From NCBI RefSeq assembly GCF_023923225.1, contig NZ_CP099489.1:4556107-4620106 (forward strand): 64,000 nucleotides of DNA, written 5' to 3'. This document shows positions 8,447 through 17,235 of the stretch, piece after piece. Under the pieces are notes generated by a model that worked only from the letters and a program-made list of their open reading frames with translations, made no database searches and had not been told where the DNA came from. Within the stretch, counting starts at the first letter, position 1. Each line of letters begins with the position of its first letter. The stretch comes from Ornithinimicrobium faecis. Lineage in GTDB: Bacteria > Actinomycetota > Actinomycetes > Actinomycetales > Dermatophilaceae. The position numbers were made by a program, and so were the translations under genes.

Positions 8447-9568
8447 GTGGGGGGAAGCGGCGGCCTCGAGGGCCGCGATGAACACGGGAGCGACGGTCTC
8501 CCAGTTGTAGCCCTCGGCTGCGGCGCGATGGCCCGCGCGGCCCAGCTCGGCCGCACGCTCCGGGTCGCGGTGCAGCCCCAGGACCGCATCGACCGTCGCC
8601 GAGACGTCCCTGAACGGCACCAGCACGCCAGCCCCGGTGCGGCGCAACAGTTCTGCCGGGACCGGCAGCGGGGTGCTGATCGCGGGGACACCGTGGGCGA
8701 GATACTCGATCACCTTGGTGGGCATCGAGTGCCGGAAGTTGGCCTCGTCGTGCAGCAGGGACAGGCCGGCGAGCGCCCCGTCGAGCATCGGCAGGGCCTT
8801 GTCGCTGGGCACGAACCCGTGCCACACGACGACCCCCTCCCGCGCAGCCTCGCGCAACGCAGGGACGGCCTCCCCGTGGGCCTGGCCGATGACGTGCACC
8901 CGCACGTCTCCGCTGGTCGCGGCCTCCAGGTGCCGACCGACGGCGATCAGTTCGTGCGCGCCGCGCTCGGCGGTGAGGGTGCCCAGATAGACGACCCGCT
9001 GGCGTCCCTCGTCGTCACGTCGGCCCGGCGGTATGGGGTGGATCGGCACGCGGGTGGTGTTGGGGACGACCGGGTGCTCCTTGCGGAACCTCCCGGCATA
9101 TTCGTGCTCGGCCAGCAGCAGCGGCATCCGATCCTCGGCCCAGTGCTCCAGGCGGCGCACGCCCCAGGCAGCGGGCGAGCGCAGCGTGTCGGGCACCCAG
9201 GGGCGGACCTCCAGCGCAGCAGCGGTGTCCTCGTGCACGTCCCACACCACCGGCGGCAGGTCGCGCAGGCCCCGCACCGCGAGCAGCAGCTCGGCGTCGT
9301 GCAGGAGCACGACGTCGTGACCCGGTGCCTGGTCGCGCAGCAGCTGCCGGGCGGCCTTGAGTGCGGTCAGGCGGCGGCGCCCGGAGGCGCGCGGCACCTC
9401 GATCGGCACCAGACCCGGTATGCCGACGGGCCGGGTCAGTCCGTAGTCCGAGAAGGGCGCGGCGTAGGTCACGCGCCAACCCGCTGCGAGCAGCGACTCG
9501 ATCTGTCGGTGGCGGATCCGGGCGTCGCCCGGGTGGTGGACGACGGTGACGACCAGGATGCGTCGCAT
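8444..9568 (-). CDS. Glycosyltransferase, GT4-like (GT-B fold)
   Basis: A 374-residue protein starting MRRILVVTVVHHPGDARIRHRQIESLL. The C-terminal half carries the GT4-type donor-binding pattern: VYLGTLTAERGAHELI, then NFRHSMPTKVIEYLAHGVPAIS with the Glu of the E-x7-E region. The N-terminal half is the acceptor domain. It should transfer a sugar from a nucleotide donor during polymer assembly at the inner membrane face. The ATG at 9568 is preferred over the GTG at 9580 because it keeps normal spacing to GGAGGG. It begins just past the stop of the exporter ATPase gene, so it belongs to the same minus-strand operon. Confidence 0.88.
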   Translation of the reverse strand: MRRILVVTVVHHPGDARIRHRQIESLLAAGWRVTYAAPFSDYGLTRPVGIPGLVPIEVPRASGRRRLTALKAARQLLRDQAPGHDVVLLHDAELLLAVRGLRDLPPVVWDVHEDTAAALEVRPWVPDTLRSPAAWGVRRLEHWAEDRMPLLLAEHEYAGRFRKEHPVVPNTTRVPIHPIPPGRRDDEGRQRVVYLGTLTAERGAHELIAVGRHLEAATSGDVRVHVIGQAHGEAVPALREAAREGVVVWHGFVPSDKALPMLDGALAGLSLLHDEANFRHSMPTKVIEYLAHGVPAISTPLPVPAELLRRTGAGVLVPFRDVSATVDAVLGLHRDPERAAELGRAGHRAAAEGYNWETVAPVFIAALEAAASPH

Positions 9569-9573
9569 CGTGC

Positions 9574-10497
9574 TCACCACCCTCCCTCCGGCTCCCAGCG
9601 GCGCAACAGATCCCGCGCCGCCTCCAGACCCTGCTCGTCGATGACGCGGTGCACCTCGGCATACCGCTCGCGCCAGACGTGCCTGTCCTCACCGTACTTG
9701 CGGGTGTAGAGGCCAGCGACCGGCTTTGGCTGGCCGTCGGCCAGCAGTCGGCCCTCGTCGATCCACAGCGCCCGATCGCACATGGACTCGATCGTGGCGG
9801 GAGTGTGGCTGACCATGAAGACGGTCCCGGCCTGCTGCCGGATCTCCTTGATCCGCGCGGTGGCGCGAGCCCGGAACTGAGTGTCACCGGTCGACAGCGC
9901 CTCGTCCACGACGAGGATGTCCGGCACGATCGCGGTGGAGATGGCAAACCGCAGGCGCGCGGCCATGCCGGAGGAGTAGGAGTTCATCGGCATGTCGATG
10001 AACTCACCGATGTCCGCAAACTCCACGATGTCGTCCTGCTTGGCCCGGATCTCGTCCGGCGACATGCCCATCGCCAGACACCCGATCCAGATGTTGCGCC
10101 GCCCGCTCAGCCTGGCGATCAGCACACCGTTGACGCCCAGGAGGGCGGCGCGGCCGTGGAGCCAGAGCCGGCCCGAGGTGGGCGGCACCAGGCCGGCAAT
10201 GGTGCGCAGCAGGGTGGACTTGCCCGAGCCGTTGCGGCCGAGGACAGCGATCGACTCTCCCGGATAGGCCACGAAGGAGACGTCCTTGACCGCCGCGACC
10301 TCGCGCACCCCAACGCCCTGGGTGCTGCGGCGCAGCAGCCGCTTCAGGGCACCGGTCTCAGCGTCCTCGGTGTTGTCCTCGGCGGCGCGTCCGGGGCTGA
10401 AGACGCGATAGGTGATGCTGACGTGCGAGGCGATTACGGAGGGGACCCGGCCCGGGTCCGCGACGACGGCGTCCCGCTCAGACTCAGGCGCGGCCAT
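9574..10497 (-). CDS. ABC polysaccharide/teichoic-acid exporter, ATP-binding subunit
   Basis: A 307-residue ATPase of the Wzt/TagH/RfbE class. Walker A is GRNGSGKST, the family signature is NSYSSGMAARL, Walker B is ILVVDEALSTGD, and a His switch lies in MVSHTPATIE. An N-terminal extension of about 60 residues precedes the nucleotide-binding domain, and the C-terminus has a short tail rather than a carbohydrate-binding domain. With the next gene it should export an undecaprenyl-linked polymer. The ATG at 10497 (MAAPESERD) is used because GGGAGGG lies just upstream; it overlaps the permease gene by 14 bases. Confidence 0.93.
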   Translation of the reverse strand: MAAPESERDAVVADPGRVPSVIASHVSITYRVFSPGRAAEDNTEDAETGALKRLLRRSTQGVGVREVAAVKDVSFVAYPGESIAVLGRNGSGKSTLLRTIAGLVPPTSGRLWLHGRAALLGVNGVLIARLSGRRNIWIGCLAMGMSPDEIRAKQDDIVEFADIGEFIDMPMNSYSSGMAARLRFAISTAIVPDILVVDEALSTGDTQFRARATARIKEIRQQAGTVFMVSHTPATIESMCDRALWIDEGRLLADGQPKPVAGLYTRKYGEDRHVWRERYAEVHRVIDEQGLEAARDLLRRWEPEGGW

Positions 10498-11395
10498 AGG
10501 TGCCCTCCCCACGCCAGAAGTAAACGAAGCCCACGATCAGCAGCCCGAAGGCCCAGGCCAGGGCGACGGCCCAGGTCTGCCACTGGACGGGATACTCGGC
10601 CATCAACGGCTCACGACACAGCGTCAGCGCCACCGCGACCGGCTGGTATTCAAGGGCGTGGCCGACCCACGCCGGTGCACCGTCGAACCTTTCGATGGAC
10701 ACCTGGACGCTGAAAAAGACGCCGGACACATAGCGCAGCAGGCGGGTGATCAGCGACATCAGGTTGGACAGGTCCCGGAAGGCGTGGACCAGCCGCGAGC
10801 CGATCAGCGCGAAGGCCATGCACATCACGAGGACCACCAGCAGCGCCACCGGGAAGAGCAACCACTCGGCCGTGACCTCGTCCTCGGTGATCAGGGCGAT
10901 GATCACGAGCACGACGAAAGCCGGGATCGCCGAGACGAAGTGGGCGAAGGTGACGGTCACGGGCAGGAGCAGCTTGGGGAAGCTCAGCGAGCGGATCATC
11001 TTGATCTTGCTCAGCAGAGACTTGCTGCCCGAGGCCAGCACCAGGCTGATCGGGATGAAGATGAACAACCCGATCGTCAGGAAGGTGACGAAGTTGTCGA
11101 CGCCCTCCCGGGTGCCGATCAACACCCCGAAGATCAGATAGTAGGAGACGCCGAGCAGGATCGGGTTGATGAGCGCCCAGAGCCACCCGAGGTGGTTGTC
11201 CTGGTATTCGGAGACCACCTCCCCCTTGGCCATCGCCCAGGTCAGGTGACGGAACTGCCACAACTCCCGCAGGTAGGCAATGAACCCGGGACGGACTCCG
11301 GCCTCGACCAGCCCGTGTCGGGCAGCCAACGCCGCCGCATCCTCAGCCGGCAGGACCGGAGGCGAATACTTCGGGTCGGGCCCGACATCGGTCAC
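10484..11395 (-). CDS. ABC polysaccharide/teichoic-acid exporter, permease
   Basis: A 303-residue ABC-2 permease of the Wzm/TagG class. It has a cytoplasmic N-terminus with the family hallmark FRHLTWAMAKGEVVSEYQDNHLGWLWALINPI and about six membrane helices. It forms the channel that moves the lipid-linked polymer across the membrane, powered by the adjacent ATPase. Its start overlaps the stop of the upstream sugar dehydrogenase by ATGA. Confidence 0.93.
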   Translation of the reverse strand: MTDVGPDPKYSPPVLPAEDAAALAARHGLVEAGVRPGFIAYLRELWQFRHLTWAMAKGEVVSEYQDNHLGWLWALINPILLGVSYYLIFGVLIGTREGVDNFVTFLTIGLFIFIPISLVLASGSKSLLSKIKMIRSLSFPKLLLPVTVTFAHFVSAIPAFVVLVIIALITEDEVTAEWLLFPVALLVVLVMCMAFALIGSRLVHAFRDLSNLMSLITRLLRYVSGVFFSVQVSIERFDGAPAWVGHALEYQPVAVALTLCREPLMAEYPVQWQTWAVALAWAFGLLIVGFVYFWRGEGTYGRA

Positions 11396-12654
11396 AGCCG
11401 GCTGACCCGCTCGCTGCTGGTGGCCTTGCCACGGGTGTCGAAGAACCGGGTCGCGGCGTCGGCGAGGGCGTCGACGTCGTATTCACGGTGGTTTTGGACC
11501 AGGACGGTCAGGTCGGCCTCGGTCACGCCGGCCTGGGCGTCCTCGACGCGGGTCGCGGACTCGCCCAGGGCTCCCCAGGAGGCCACGTGCGGGTCGTGGA
11601 ACTGCACGGTGGCGCCCTTGGCGACCAGGGCACGGGCCAGGGGCACGGCCGGGGACTCGCGCTGGTCGGCGATGTTGGGCTTGTAGGTCACTCCGAGCAG
11701 CAGGATCGTCGAGCCCTTCAGGGACTTGCCGTCCTCGTTGAGCAGGTCCTGGATGCGTGAGACGACATAACCGGGCATCCCGGAGTTGATCTCCTGGGCC
11801 AGCTCGACGAACCGGAACGGGTAACCCAACCGGGCCCGCACGTTGTGCGAGAGGTAGTTCGGGTCGATCGGGATGCAGTGTCCACCCACGCCGGGGCCGG
11901 GATAGAACGCCTGGAACCCGAACGGCTTGGAGGCTGCGGCGTCGATGACGTCCCACAGGTCGATGCCCAGCTCGTGACAGAACCGGGCCATCTCGTTGAC
12001 CAGGGCGATGTTGATGTGGCGGTAGGTGTTTTCCAGCAGCTTGGCCGTCTCGGCCTCCCGGGTGCCCTTGGCCCGCACGATCGTGTCGACGAACTGCCCA
12101 TAAAACGCCGCTGCGGCCTCGGTGCACGCCGGGGTCTGACCACCGACGACCTTCGGGGTGTTCTTGGCCCCGAACGTCTCGTTGCCCGGGTCGATGCGCT
12201 CCGGGGAGAACGCCAGGTGGAAGTCCGTGCCCGCGACCAGCCCGCCGGCCTCGAGCTTGGGGCGCACGACCTCATCGGTGGTGCCCGGATAGGTCGTGGA
12301 CTCCAGGACCACGAGCATCCCGGGTTGCAGGTTGCGGGCCACCGCGTCAACAGCACCCTCGACCGCGCGCAGGTCCGGGCCGCCCTCGTCCGACAGTGGC
12401 GTGGGCACGCAGATCACGGCGACCTTGGCCGTGGCGATCTCCGCCTCGTCCGTGGTCGCGCGGAACCCGCCAGCGACCATCTCACCGATGTGCTCATCGG
12501 TCAGGTCATCAATGTGGGACGTCCCGGCGTTGAGGGCATCGACCACACCCTGATTGATGTCATAACCCAGGATCGTCAAGCCTGCCCGCGTGGCCTCCTG
12601 GGCCAACGGCAGACCGACATATCCCAGGCCGATAATGACGGCGTCTACGGCCAC
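11392..12654 (-). CDS. Nucleotide-sugar dehydrogenase, UDP-ManNAc dehydrogenase (WecC)-like
   Basis: A 420-residue dehydrogenase starting at GTG 12654 (VAVDAVIIGLGYVGLPLAQE), with AAGGAG seven bases upstream. Motifs are GLGYVGLPLA (NAD), VPTPL, ESTTYPGTT, AFSPERIDPG, and the catalytic Cys260 in GPGVGGHCIPIDP, then LGVTYKPNIADQRESPA. GGHCIPIDP with FSPER is typical of enzymes that make UDP-N-acetylmannosaminuronate or related N-acetylhexosaminuronates. It provides a second uronic acid beside that of the 6.9 kb gene. The open frame continues about 117 codons upstream, but that part lies in the divergent promoter region and has no homology I recognise. The gene heads the exporter operon. Confidence 0.9.
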   Translation of the reverse strand: MAVDAVIIGLGYVGLPLAQEATRAGLTILGYDINQGVVDALNAGTSHIDDLTDEHIGEMVAGGFRATTDEAEIATAKVAVICVPTPLSDEGGPDLRAVEGAVDAVARNLQPGMLVVLESTTYPGTTDEVVRPKLEAGGLVAGTDFHLAFSPERIDPGNETFGAKNTPKVVGGQTPACTEAAAAFYGQFVDTIVRAKGTREAETAKLLENTYRHINIALVNEMARFCHELGIDLWDVIDAAASKPFGFQAFYPGPGVGGHCIPIDPNYLSHNVRARLGYPFRFVELAQEINSGMPGYVVSRIQDLLNEDGKSLKGSTILLLGVTYKPNIADQRESPAVPLARALVAKGATVQFHDPHVASWGALGESATRVEDAQAGVTEADLTVLVQNHREYDVDALADAATRFFDTRGKATSSERVSRL

Positions 12655-12928
12655 GAAGTGCTCCTTGCGTGTCTGTGGTCTCTGGTCCTGACGGCAGCGG
12701 CGCCCTCGGCCACCCCCGTGGTGGTGCCGCTCACCCGAGGGTGATTGGTCAGCGCCGGCCGATCGGTCCGGAGGTGCAGGGCAGCATATCGCAGCGACCT
12801 CTGCGAAATGGGGTCGAAGAGCTGTGTCCAACACCGCTGCGCGACGGATGTATTCCATCTCACGTGCCCCGTCCCGCCTCCGAGGCTTCCGGGCCGGGGC
12901 TGCCGTTGCGTGGCAGGATGTGCAGACC

Positions 12929-15166
12929 ATGAGCCGAACCAGCCGTGACGTGGACGTGCTCCTCGTCTCCGATCTCCGCTTCCCCGGAGGCACGTCACAC
13001 AGCATCGCCGCCGAGATCGAGGCGCTGCACGGCTCGGGCTATCGTGTCGGCCTGGTCCACCTCAATGGTCCCCTCGTCGCCCGCGTCGGCCCGGTCAACC
13101 CGGCCATTGCGGGCCTGGTCCGGGCGGGTGCTGCCAGTCTGCTCATCGGGTCGGCCCCGGTGACCGCCCGCCTCGTCGTCTTCCGGCACGCCGGCGTGCT
13201 GCAGGCGGCCGCCGACCAGTTGCCGCCGATCAGCGCGGAGCACGCGGTGATCCTGGCCAACTCCGGTCCGCAGGACGCTCGAGGCAAGAGTGTGTATGAC
13301 GTGGGGCTGGCCGATCGTGCGGCTCGCCAGGCCCTGGGGCTGGATCCGCAGTGGGCCCCGATCGGTCCCCTGGTGCGGGACGAGATCAAGGACGTGGTGC
13401 CCGGTGGGCGCCTGATGGAGACGGACTGGGTCAACATCATCGATGTGGACGCCTGGGCGCCGTCGGCCCCCCGTGAGGAGTGGGCCGGGGACCGCCCGGT
13501 GATCGGTCGGCACAGCCGCCCCTCCGCCCAGAAGTGGCCGCGTGACGCGGCCACCCTCAAGGCGGTCTATCCCGTGGACGGATCCTGGGACGTGCGGGTC
13601 CTGGGCGGCGCCGACCCGGTCGAGCGACCGCTGCGCGGGATCCCGAAGGCGTGGACGGTCACCGAGTTCGGCGAGCTGAGCCCCCAGACCTTCCTGCAGA
13701 GCCTGGACTTCTTCGTCTACTACCACGACCCCCAGTGGGTGGAGGCCTTTGGCCGCACCATCCTGGAGGCCCTGGCGGCCGGAGCGGTCGCCGTCCTGCC
13801 GCCGCACTTCCGGGCGCTCTTTGGAGAGGCAGCGGTGTATGCCGAGCCCGCCCAGGTGCGCGAGGTGGTCGAGGGACTGCGGGCCAACCGACCGGCCTAC
13901 GTCGCCCAGCGTGACCGCGCCCGCGCCCTGGTGCGCGAACGGTTCAGCTATGCGGCGCACGTCGAGCGCGTTGCCGCACTGATCGGCCCCCCTGCTCAGA
14001 CAACCCAGACCCCGTTGACTCCCACCCAGTCAACCCAGGCCCCAGGTGAGGAGTCCGCGGCACGGGCGCCTCGGCATACGGCGGGTGGTCGTCGCTCCGG
14101 GGGTCCGCGGATCCTGCTGATGTCCAGCAACGGTGCGGGGATGGGTCATCTGACCCGGCTCTTCTCCTATGCGACGCGGCTGGAGGAGGGCACGCGGGCG
14201 CACATCGTCTCGCTGTCGCAGGCGGCGCCACTGGCGGGGCGGCTGGGGCTGAGCTATGAATACCTGCCCAGTGCCAAGGCGCTCGCGATGCCGCCCGGCC
14301 GGTGGCGGCCGATCTTTGCCGACCGCGTGGGGGATGCGCTCAACCGGTTCGACCCGGACGTCGTGGTCTTCGACGGGACCTGGCCCTATGGCGGCATGGA
14401 GGAGATCCGGGCCGCTCATCCGCAGGCGCACTGGGTGTGGTCGCGCCGCGGCATGTGGCGCGAGGGACGCAACACCGAGCAGTTGGCCAAGACCGCCTGG
14501 TTCGACAGCGTGCTGGAGCCGGGTGACCTGGCCGCCGACTATGACCGGGGCGTCACCGCCGAGGCTCCGTCGCACCGGGTGGGACCGGTGACCCTGCTCG
14601 ACCCCGACGAGTTGGAGCCGCGGGCGCAGGCGCGCGAGGCGCTCGGACTGCCCGCCGACGGGCCGCTGGCGCTGGTGTCCCTGGGCGCTGGCAACATCAA
14701 CGACACCGCCTCCGACGTCGGTGCTGCGATCCACGCCCTGTCCGGTCTGGGGGTCGGGGTGTGTGTCACCGTGCCCGACATCGCCTCCGCGGGGGCCGCT
14801 GCCGGTGAGGACATCCACCTGGTGCGTGACTATCCCCTCTCGCGCCGCTATGCCGCCTTTGACGTGGTGATCAGCGCCTCGGGCTACAACTCCTTCCACG
14901 AGTTGCTGCGGATGGGCGTGCCGACCCTGTTCGTCCCCAACACCGAGACCTCGCTGGACGACCAGGAGGCTCGGGCCCGGTTCGCCGCGGACCGCGGGTG
15001 GGCCCACCAGCTCCCCCAGCTCGGCGTCGACACCACGACCCCGCTGTTGGAGGATCTGCTCGAGCGCGGCACCGCCATGGCGGCCCAGGCCCAGGAAGCC
15101 GACCCGGGCAATGGCGCACGAGCGGCGGCGCAGTTCCTCACCGAGCAGGCGAGAGGGCGGCTCTGA
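12929..15166 (+). CDS. Two-domain glycosyltransferase (GT4-like fused to MurG-like)
   Basis: A 745-residue protein with two GT-B modules. Residues 1-350 contain a GT4-like C-terminal half (SLDFFVYYHDPQWVEAFGRTILEALAAG) that resembles the end of the 1009-residue glycosyltransferase at 21555-24584. A Thr/Gln/Pro-rich linker (about 354-390) leads to a second module opening ILLMSSNGAGMGHLTRL, with a MurG/UGT-like donor end (YPLSRRYAAFDVVISASGYNSFHELLRMGVP, shortened here: VISASGYNSFHE, LRMGVPTLFVPN). The ATG at 12929 is chosen since the frame further upstream lies in the shared promoter region. It may carry out two transfers. The next gene overlaps its stop (TGATG). Confidence 0.85.
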   Translation: MSRTSRDVDVLLVSDLRFPGGTSHSIAAEIEALHGSGYRVGLVHLNGPLVARVGPVNPAIAGLVRAGAASLLIGSAPVTARLVVFRHAGVLQAAADQLPPISAEHAVILANSGPQDARGKSVYDVGLADRAARQALGLDPQWAPIGPLVRDEIKDVVPGGRLMETDWVNIIDVDAWAPSAPREEWAGDRPVIGRHSRPSAQKWPRDAATLKAVYPVDGSWDVRVLGGADPVERPLRGIPKAWTVTEFGELSPQTFLQSLDFFVYYHDPQWVEAFGRTILEALAAGAVAVLPPHFRALFGEAAVYAEPAQVREVVEGLRANRPAYVAQRDRARALVRERFSYAAHVERVAALIGPPAQTTQTPLTPTQSTQAPGEESAARAPRHTAGGRRSGGPRILLMSSNGAGMGHLTRLFSYATRLEEGTRAHIVSLSQAAPLAGRLGLSYEYLPSAKALAMPPGRWRPIFADRVGDALNRFDPDVVVFDGTWPYGGMEEIRAAHPQAHWVWSRRGMWREGRNTEQLAKTAWFDSVLEPGDLAADYDRGVTAEAPSHRVGPVTLLDPDELEPRAQAREALGLPADGPLALVSLGAGNINDTASDVGAAIHALSGLGVGVCVTVPDIASAGAAAGEDIHLVRDYPLSRRYAAFDVVISASGYNSFHELLRMGVPTLFVPNTETSLDDQEARARFAADRGWAHQLPQLGVDTTTPLLEDLLERGTAMAAQAQEADPGNGARAAAQFLTEQARGRL

Positions 15167-15786
15167 TGGCAGGCACACCCAGCTCAGGCACGTCCGGCTC
15201 CGGCAAGTCCGGCTCCGGGATGTCCGCGGAACGGCTGGCCCTGGCCCTCGTGCGCCGCGCCCGCCGGGTGCCGCGGGCCGAGGCGGCGGCACTGAAAGTG
15301 GCGTCCTCGCTGCGCGGCAACCAGTTGGCCCGCACTGCCGTGTCCCGCGCCTTCGACATGGATCTGGAGGGCATCGGCGGCACCGTCTTCGTCGACGGCG
15401 GCAACCTGCTCGCCGGCGAGGGTCTGGACAACGTGCCCGTCGTCGTGCTCTCCCTCGTCGGCACGCCCGCCGACCTGATGGAGCAGCGGCTGGAGGAGAT
15501 CGGTCAGGAGCAGCTGCTGACCGGTGGGTTCCGGCCGGTGCTGATCATCGACGGCGACCACTTCTCCGCGGTCCGTGAGTTCGGGTGGCCGGTCGAGCTG
15601 GTCCTGAGCCGGGAGCAGTGGGACAGCGAGTCACACCTGCGCGACGAGAGCGGGTGGGACGCCTATCTCACCCGCCGCTATCAGGCGATCCGCCGCAACT
15701 ATCGCGCGGCCGCCCTGCTCGAGTTTGGCCCGGAGCACCCGCTGACACTGACCTATCTGCACAGCCTGGGCCCCGCGACCCCCTGA
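15166..15786 (+). CDS. Conserved-looking protein of the glycan locus, function unknown
   Basis: A 206-residue soluble protein that I do not recognise. It opens with a Ser/Gly-rich stretch (residues 1-20), a basic helix (LALALVRRARRVPRAE), then an alternating strand/helix region (GGTVFVDGGNLLAG, VPVVVLSLVGTPADL, FRPVLIIDGDHFSAVREFGWPVELV) that suggests a Rossmann-like fold, perhaps a partial glycosyltransferase or regulator. No signal peptide or membrane segment is visible. It is translationally coupled to the two-domain glycosyltransferase, so it probably works with it. The last codons lie inside the first copy of a 44-bp tandem repeat. Confidence 0.7.
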   Translation: MAGTPSSGTSGSGKSGSGMSAERLALALVRRARRVPRAEAAALKVASSLRGNQLARTAVSRAFDMDLEGIGGTVFVDGGNLLAGEGLDNVPVVVLSLVGTPADLMEQRLEEIGQEQLLTGGFRPVLIIDGDHFSAVREFGWPVELVLSREQWDSESHLRDESGWDAYLTRRYQAIRRNYRAAALLEFGPEHPLTLTYLHSLGPATP

Positions 15787-15892
15787 GCCACCGCTCACGC
15801 CGTGGGCACCTGGGTCCCGCGACCCCCTGAGCCACCGCTCACGCCGTGGGCACCTGGGTCCCGCGACCCCCTGAGCCACCGCTCACGCCGTG
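15765..15892. repeat. 44-bp tandem repeat, 2.9 copies
   Basis: Units run 15765-15808, 15809-15852 and 15853-15892 (truncated). They are identical apart from one C/T difference near the start of unit 1. The first unit holds the final codons and TGA of the preceding gene; the third runs directly into the second 98-bp element, sharing its first bases GTG. The near identity points to a recent duplication. Confidence 0.9.
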
Positions 15893-15987
15893 CAGCCAAA
15901 CAGGCGAAGTGGGGACACTCGCACCAACGCAACGCCCTGACCAGCACTTATACACAAGCTGGGTCGACGTCGCCTGTTTGGGTGCAC
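15890..15987. repeat. 98-bp element with terminal inverted repeats, copy 2
   Basis: This copy begins GTGCAGCCAAACAGGCGA and ends TCGCCTGTTTGGGTGCAC; the ends are 18-bp inverted repeats with one mismatch. It lies in a convergent gap between a plus-strand gene and a minus-strand ATP-grasp gene, as copy 1 does between convergent genes. The rest of the gap to 16050 holds nothing recognisable. No coding capacity. Confidence 0.8.
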
Positions 15988-16050
15988 ACCCGGACGGGCG
16001 CTGACGGGCGTGGCCCTCGATCAGGCGCTGCGGTGGGCTGACGACCCGCC

Positions 16051-17235
16051 TCAGCCCTGAGCCGGCGGCAGGTGGCCACCGAAGCACCACTGGGCACAGT
16101 CGGCGGTGACGACCTCCCAGCCGCGGGGGTCCTCCTGACGGGACCGGTGCCCCTCTGGATAGTGGTTGGTCGCCAGGTGCAGACCGTGCAGGTTGCGCAG
16201 CGGACGGCCGTCGATGACGTCCAGGTCCAGCCGCCACCGCGCCTCGTCCCAGGCCCGGCCCATCGCGATGTCGTGATCCCGGCGATAGCGCTGCTTGCCG
16301 CCGGGAGCGCGGGTCAGCTCGCCCAGCACCGGGCCGTCGACGGTGTCATAGATGTCGACCCGGATGAACGGCACCGCGAGCGCCTTGGAGAGGTGCTCGG
16401 CAACACGGATGAAGTCACCCAGTGGCTCCGGCAGCGGGATCGACAGGTCGACCCTCGCGCCGGATGCGATGTCTTCTCCCAGGTCCTGGCCGCGAGCGTC
16501 GGTGTAGCGATAACGGGCATGGTCGAGGTTGGCGTGCACCGGCATCTGGCGCACCATCACCATGGTGACCTGGCCATAGTGCGCGTAGATCTTCACGTCG
16601 TCGGGGATCTCCTCGGCCGGCACTCGCTGCTGCAGGAAGCGCTCGGCAAAGAAGGGCGCCCCGGCCGACTTCCGCGTGGCCAGGCGCTCTTGCAGGTCCG
16701 CGGTGGACAGGACCTCGTCACCACCGATCACGGCATAGCGGTCTGCCTCGACGCGGCGCAGCGGGAACACCCCGTTGCCGCCGGCCCCCACGTCCGACTT
16801 CAGCACAAACACCTCGGGCAGGTCGGACAGGTCGATGTCCCGTGCGCGGGCCCACACGCCGAGGATGTCTGGCACGGCGACACCGTGACTGGCCGCCAAC
16901 CGATAGTTGCGCAGCTTGCGGGGGATCTGCAGGGCTGGATGGAAGGCCTCGGGGTCGTGCGGACGCAGCACGTCGATGTTGCGGCGCAGCTCGAGCAGGT
17001 TGCGTCGAAACGACGGCGGGGTGCTGTCGAGGCGCTCGGGACGATCGATGGCGAGCTGCTCCTGCGCCCGTTTGCGCGCCGCGGTCTCCTTGGCCACCTG
17101 TCGGCGCAGGCGGCCGATCTTGTCGTCCCGTGCCGCGATCAGTTCCTCGGCGTGCACCGCCTGGCGCGCGCGTCTGGCGACCGGCCCGAGGACCGGGAGC
17201 CGGCGCAGGATCCCGCGGACCGAGCGGCCGGTCAT
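16051..17235 (-). CDS. TupA-like ATP-grasp protein, paralogue 1
   Basis: A 394-residue protein starting at ATG 17235 (MTGRSVRGILRRL), which overlaps the upstream paralogue's stop by ATGA. A basic N-terminus and a short coiled coil (about 25-70) precede an ATP-grasp domain: FVLKSDVGAGGNGVFPL (Lys and Gly-rich loop), EEIPDDVKIYAHYGQ, and FIRVDIYDTVDGPVLGELTRAPGG with acidic metal ligands. This matches the TupA-like ATP-grasp family, named for a protein needed for teichuronopeptide in alkaliphilic Bacillus. ATP-grasp enzymes join a carboxylate to an amine through an acyl-phosphate. The exact substrates are unknown; the neighbouring UDP-uronate genes make a uronate or an amino acid plausible. Confidence 0.85.
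   Translation of the reverse strand: MTGRSVRGILRRLPVLGPVARRARQAVHAEELIAARDDKIGRLRRQVAKETAARKRAQEQLAIDRPERLDSTPPSFRRNLLELRRNIDVLRPHDPEAFHPALQIPRKLRNYRLAASHGVAVPDILGVWARARDIDLSDLPEVFVLKSDVGAGGNGVFPLRRVEADRYAVIGGDEVLSTADLQERLATRKSAGAPFFAERFLQQRVPAEEIPDDVKIYAHYGQVTMVMVRQMPVHANLDHARYRYTDARGQDLGEDIASGARVDLSIPLPEPLGDFIRVAEHLSKALAVPFIRVDIYDTVDGPVLGELTRAPGGKQRYRRDHDIAMGRAWDEARWRLDLDVIDGRPLRNLHGLHLATNHYPEGHRSRQEDPRGWEVVTADCAQWCFGGHLPPAQG

Noticed and set aside
12655..12928. N-terminal extensions of the genes on both sides of this gap
   Set aside because: Both frames stay open, but the family N-termini begin at 12654 (minus) and 12929 (plus); the extensions overlap each other and have no family match.
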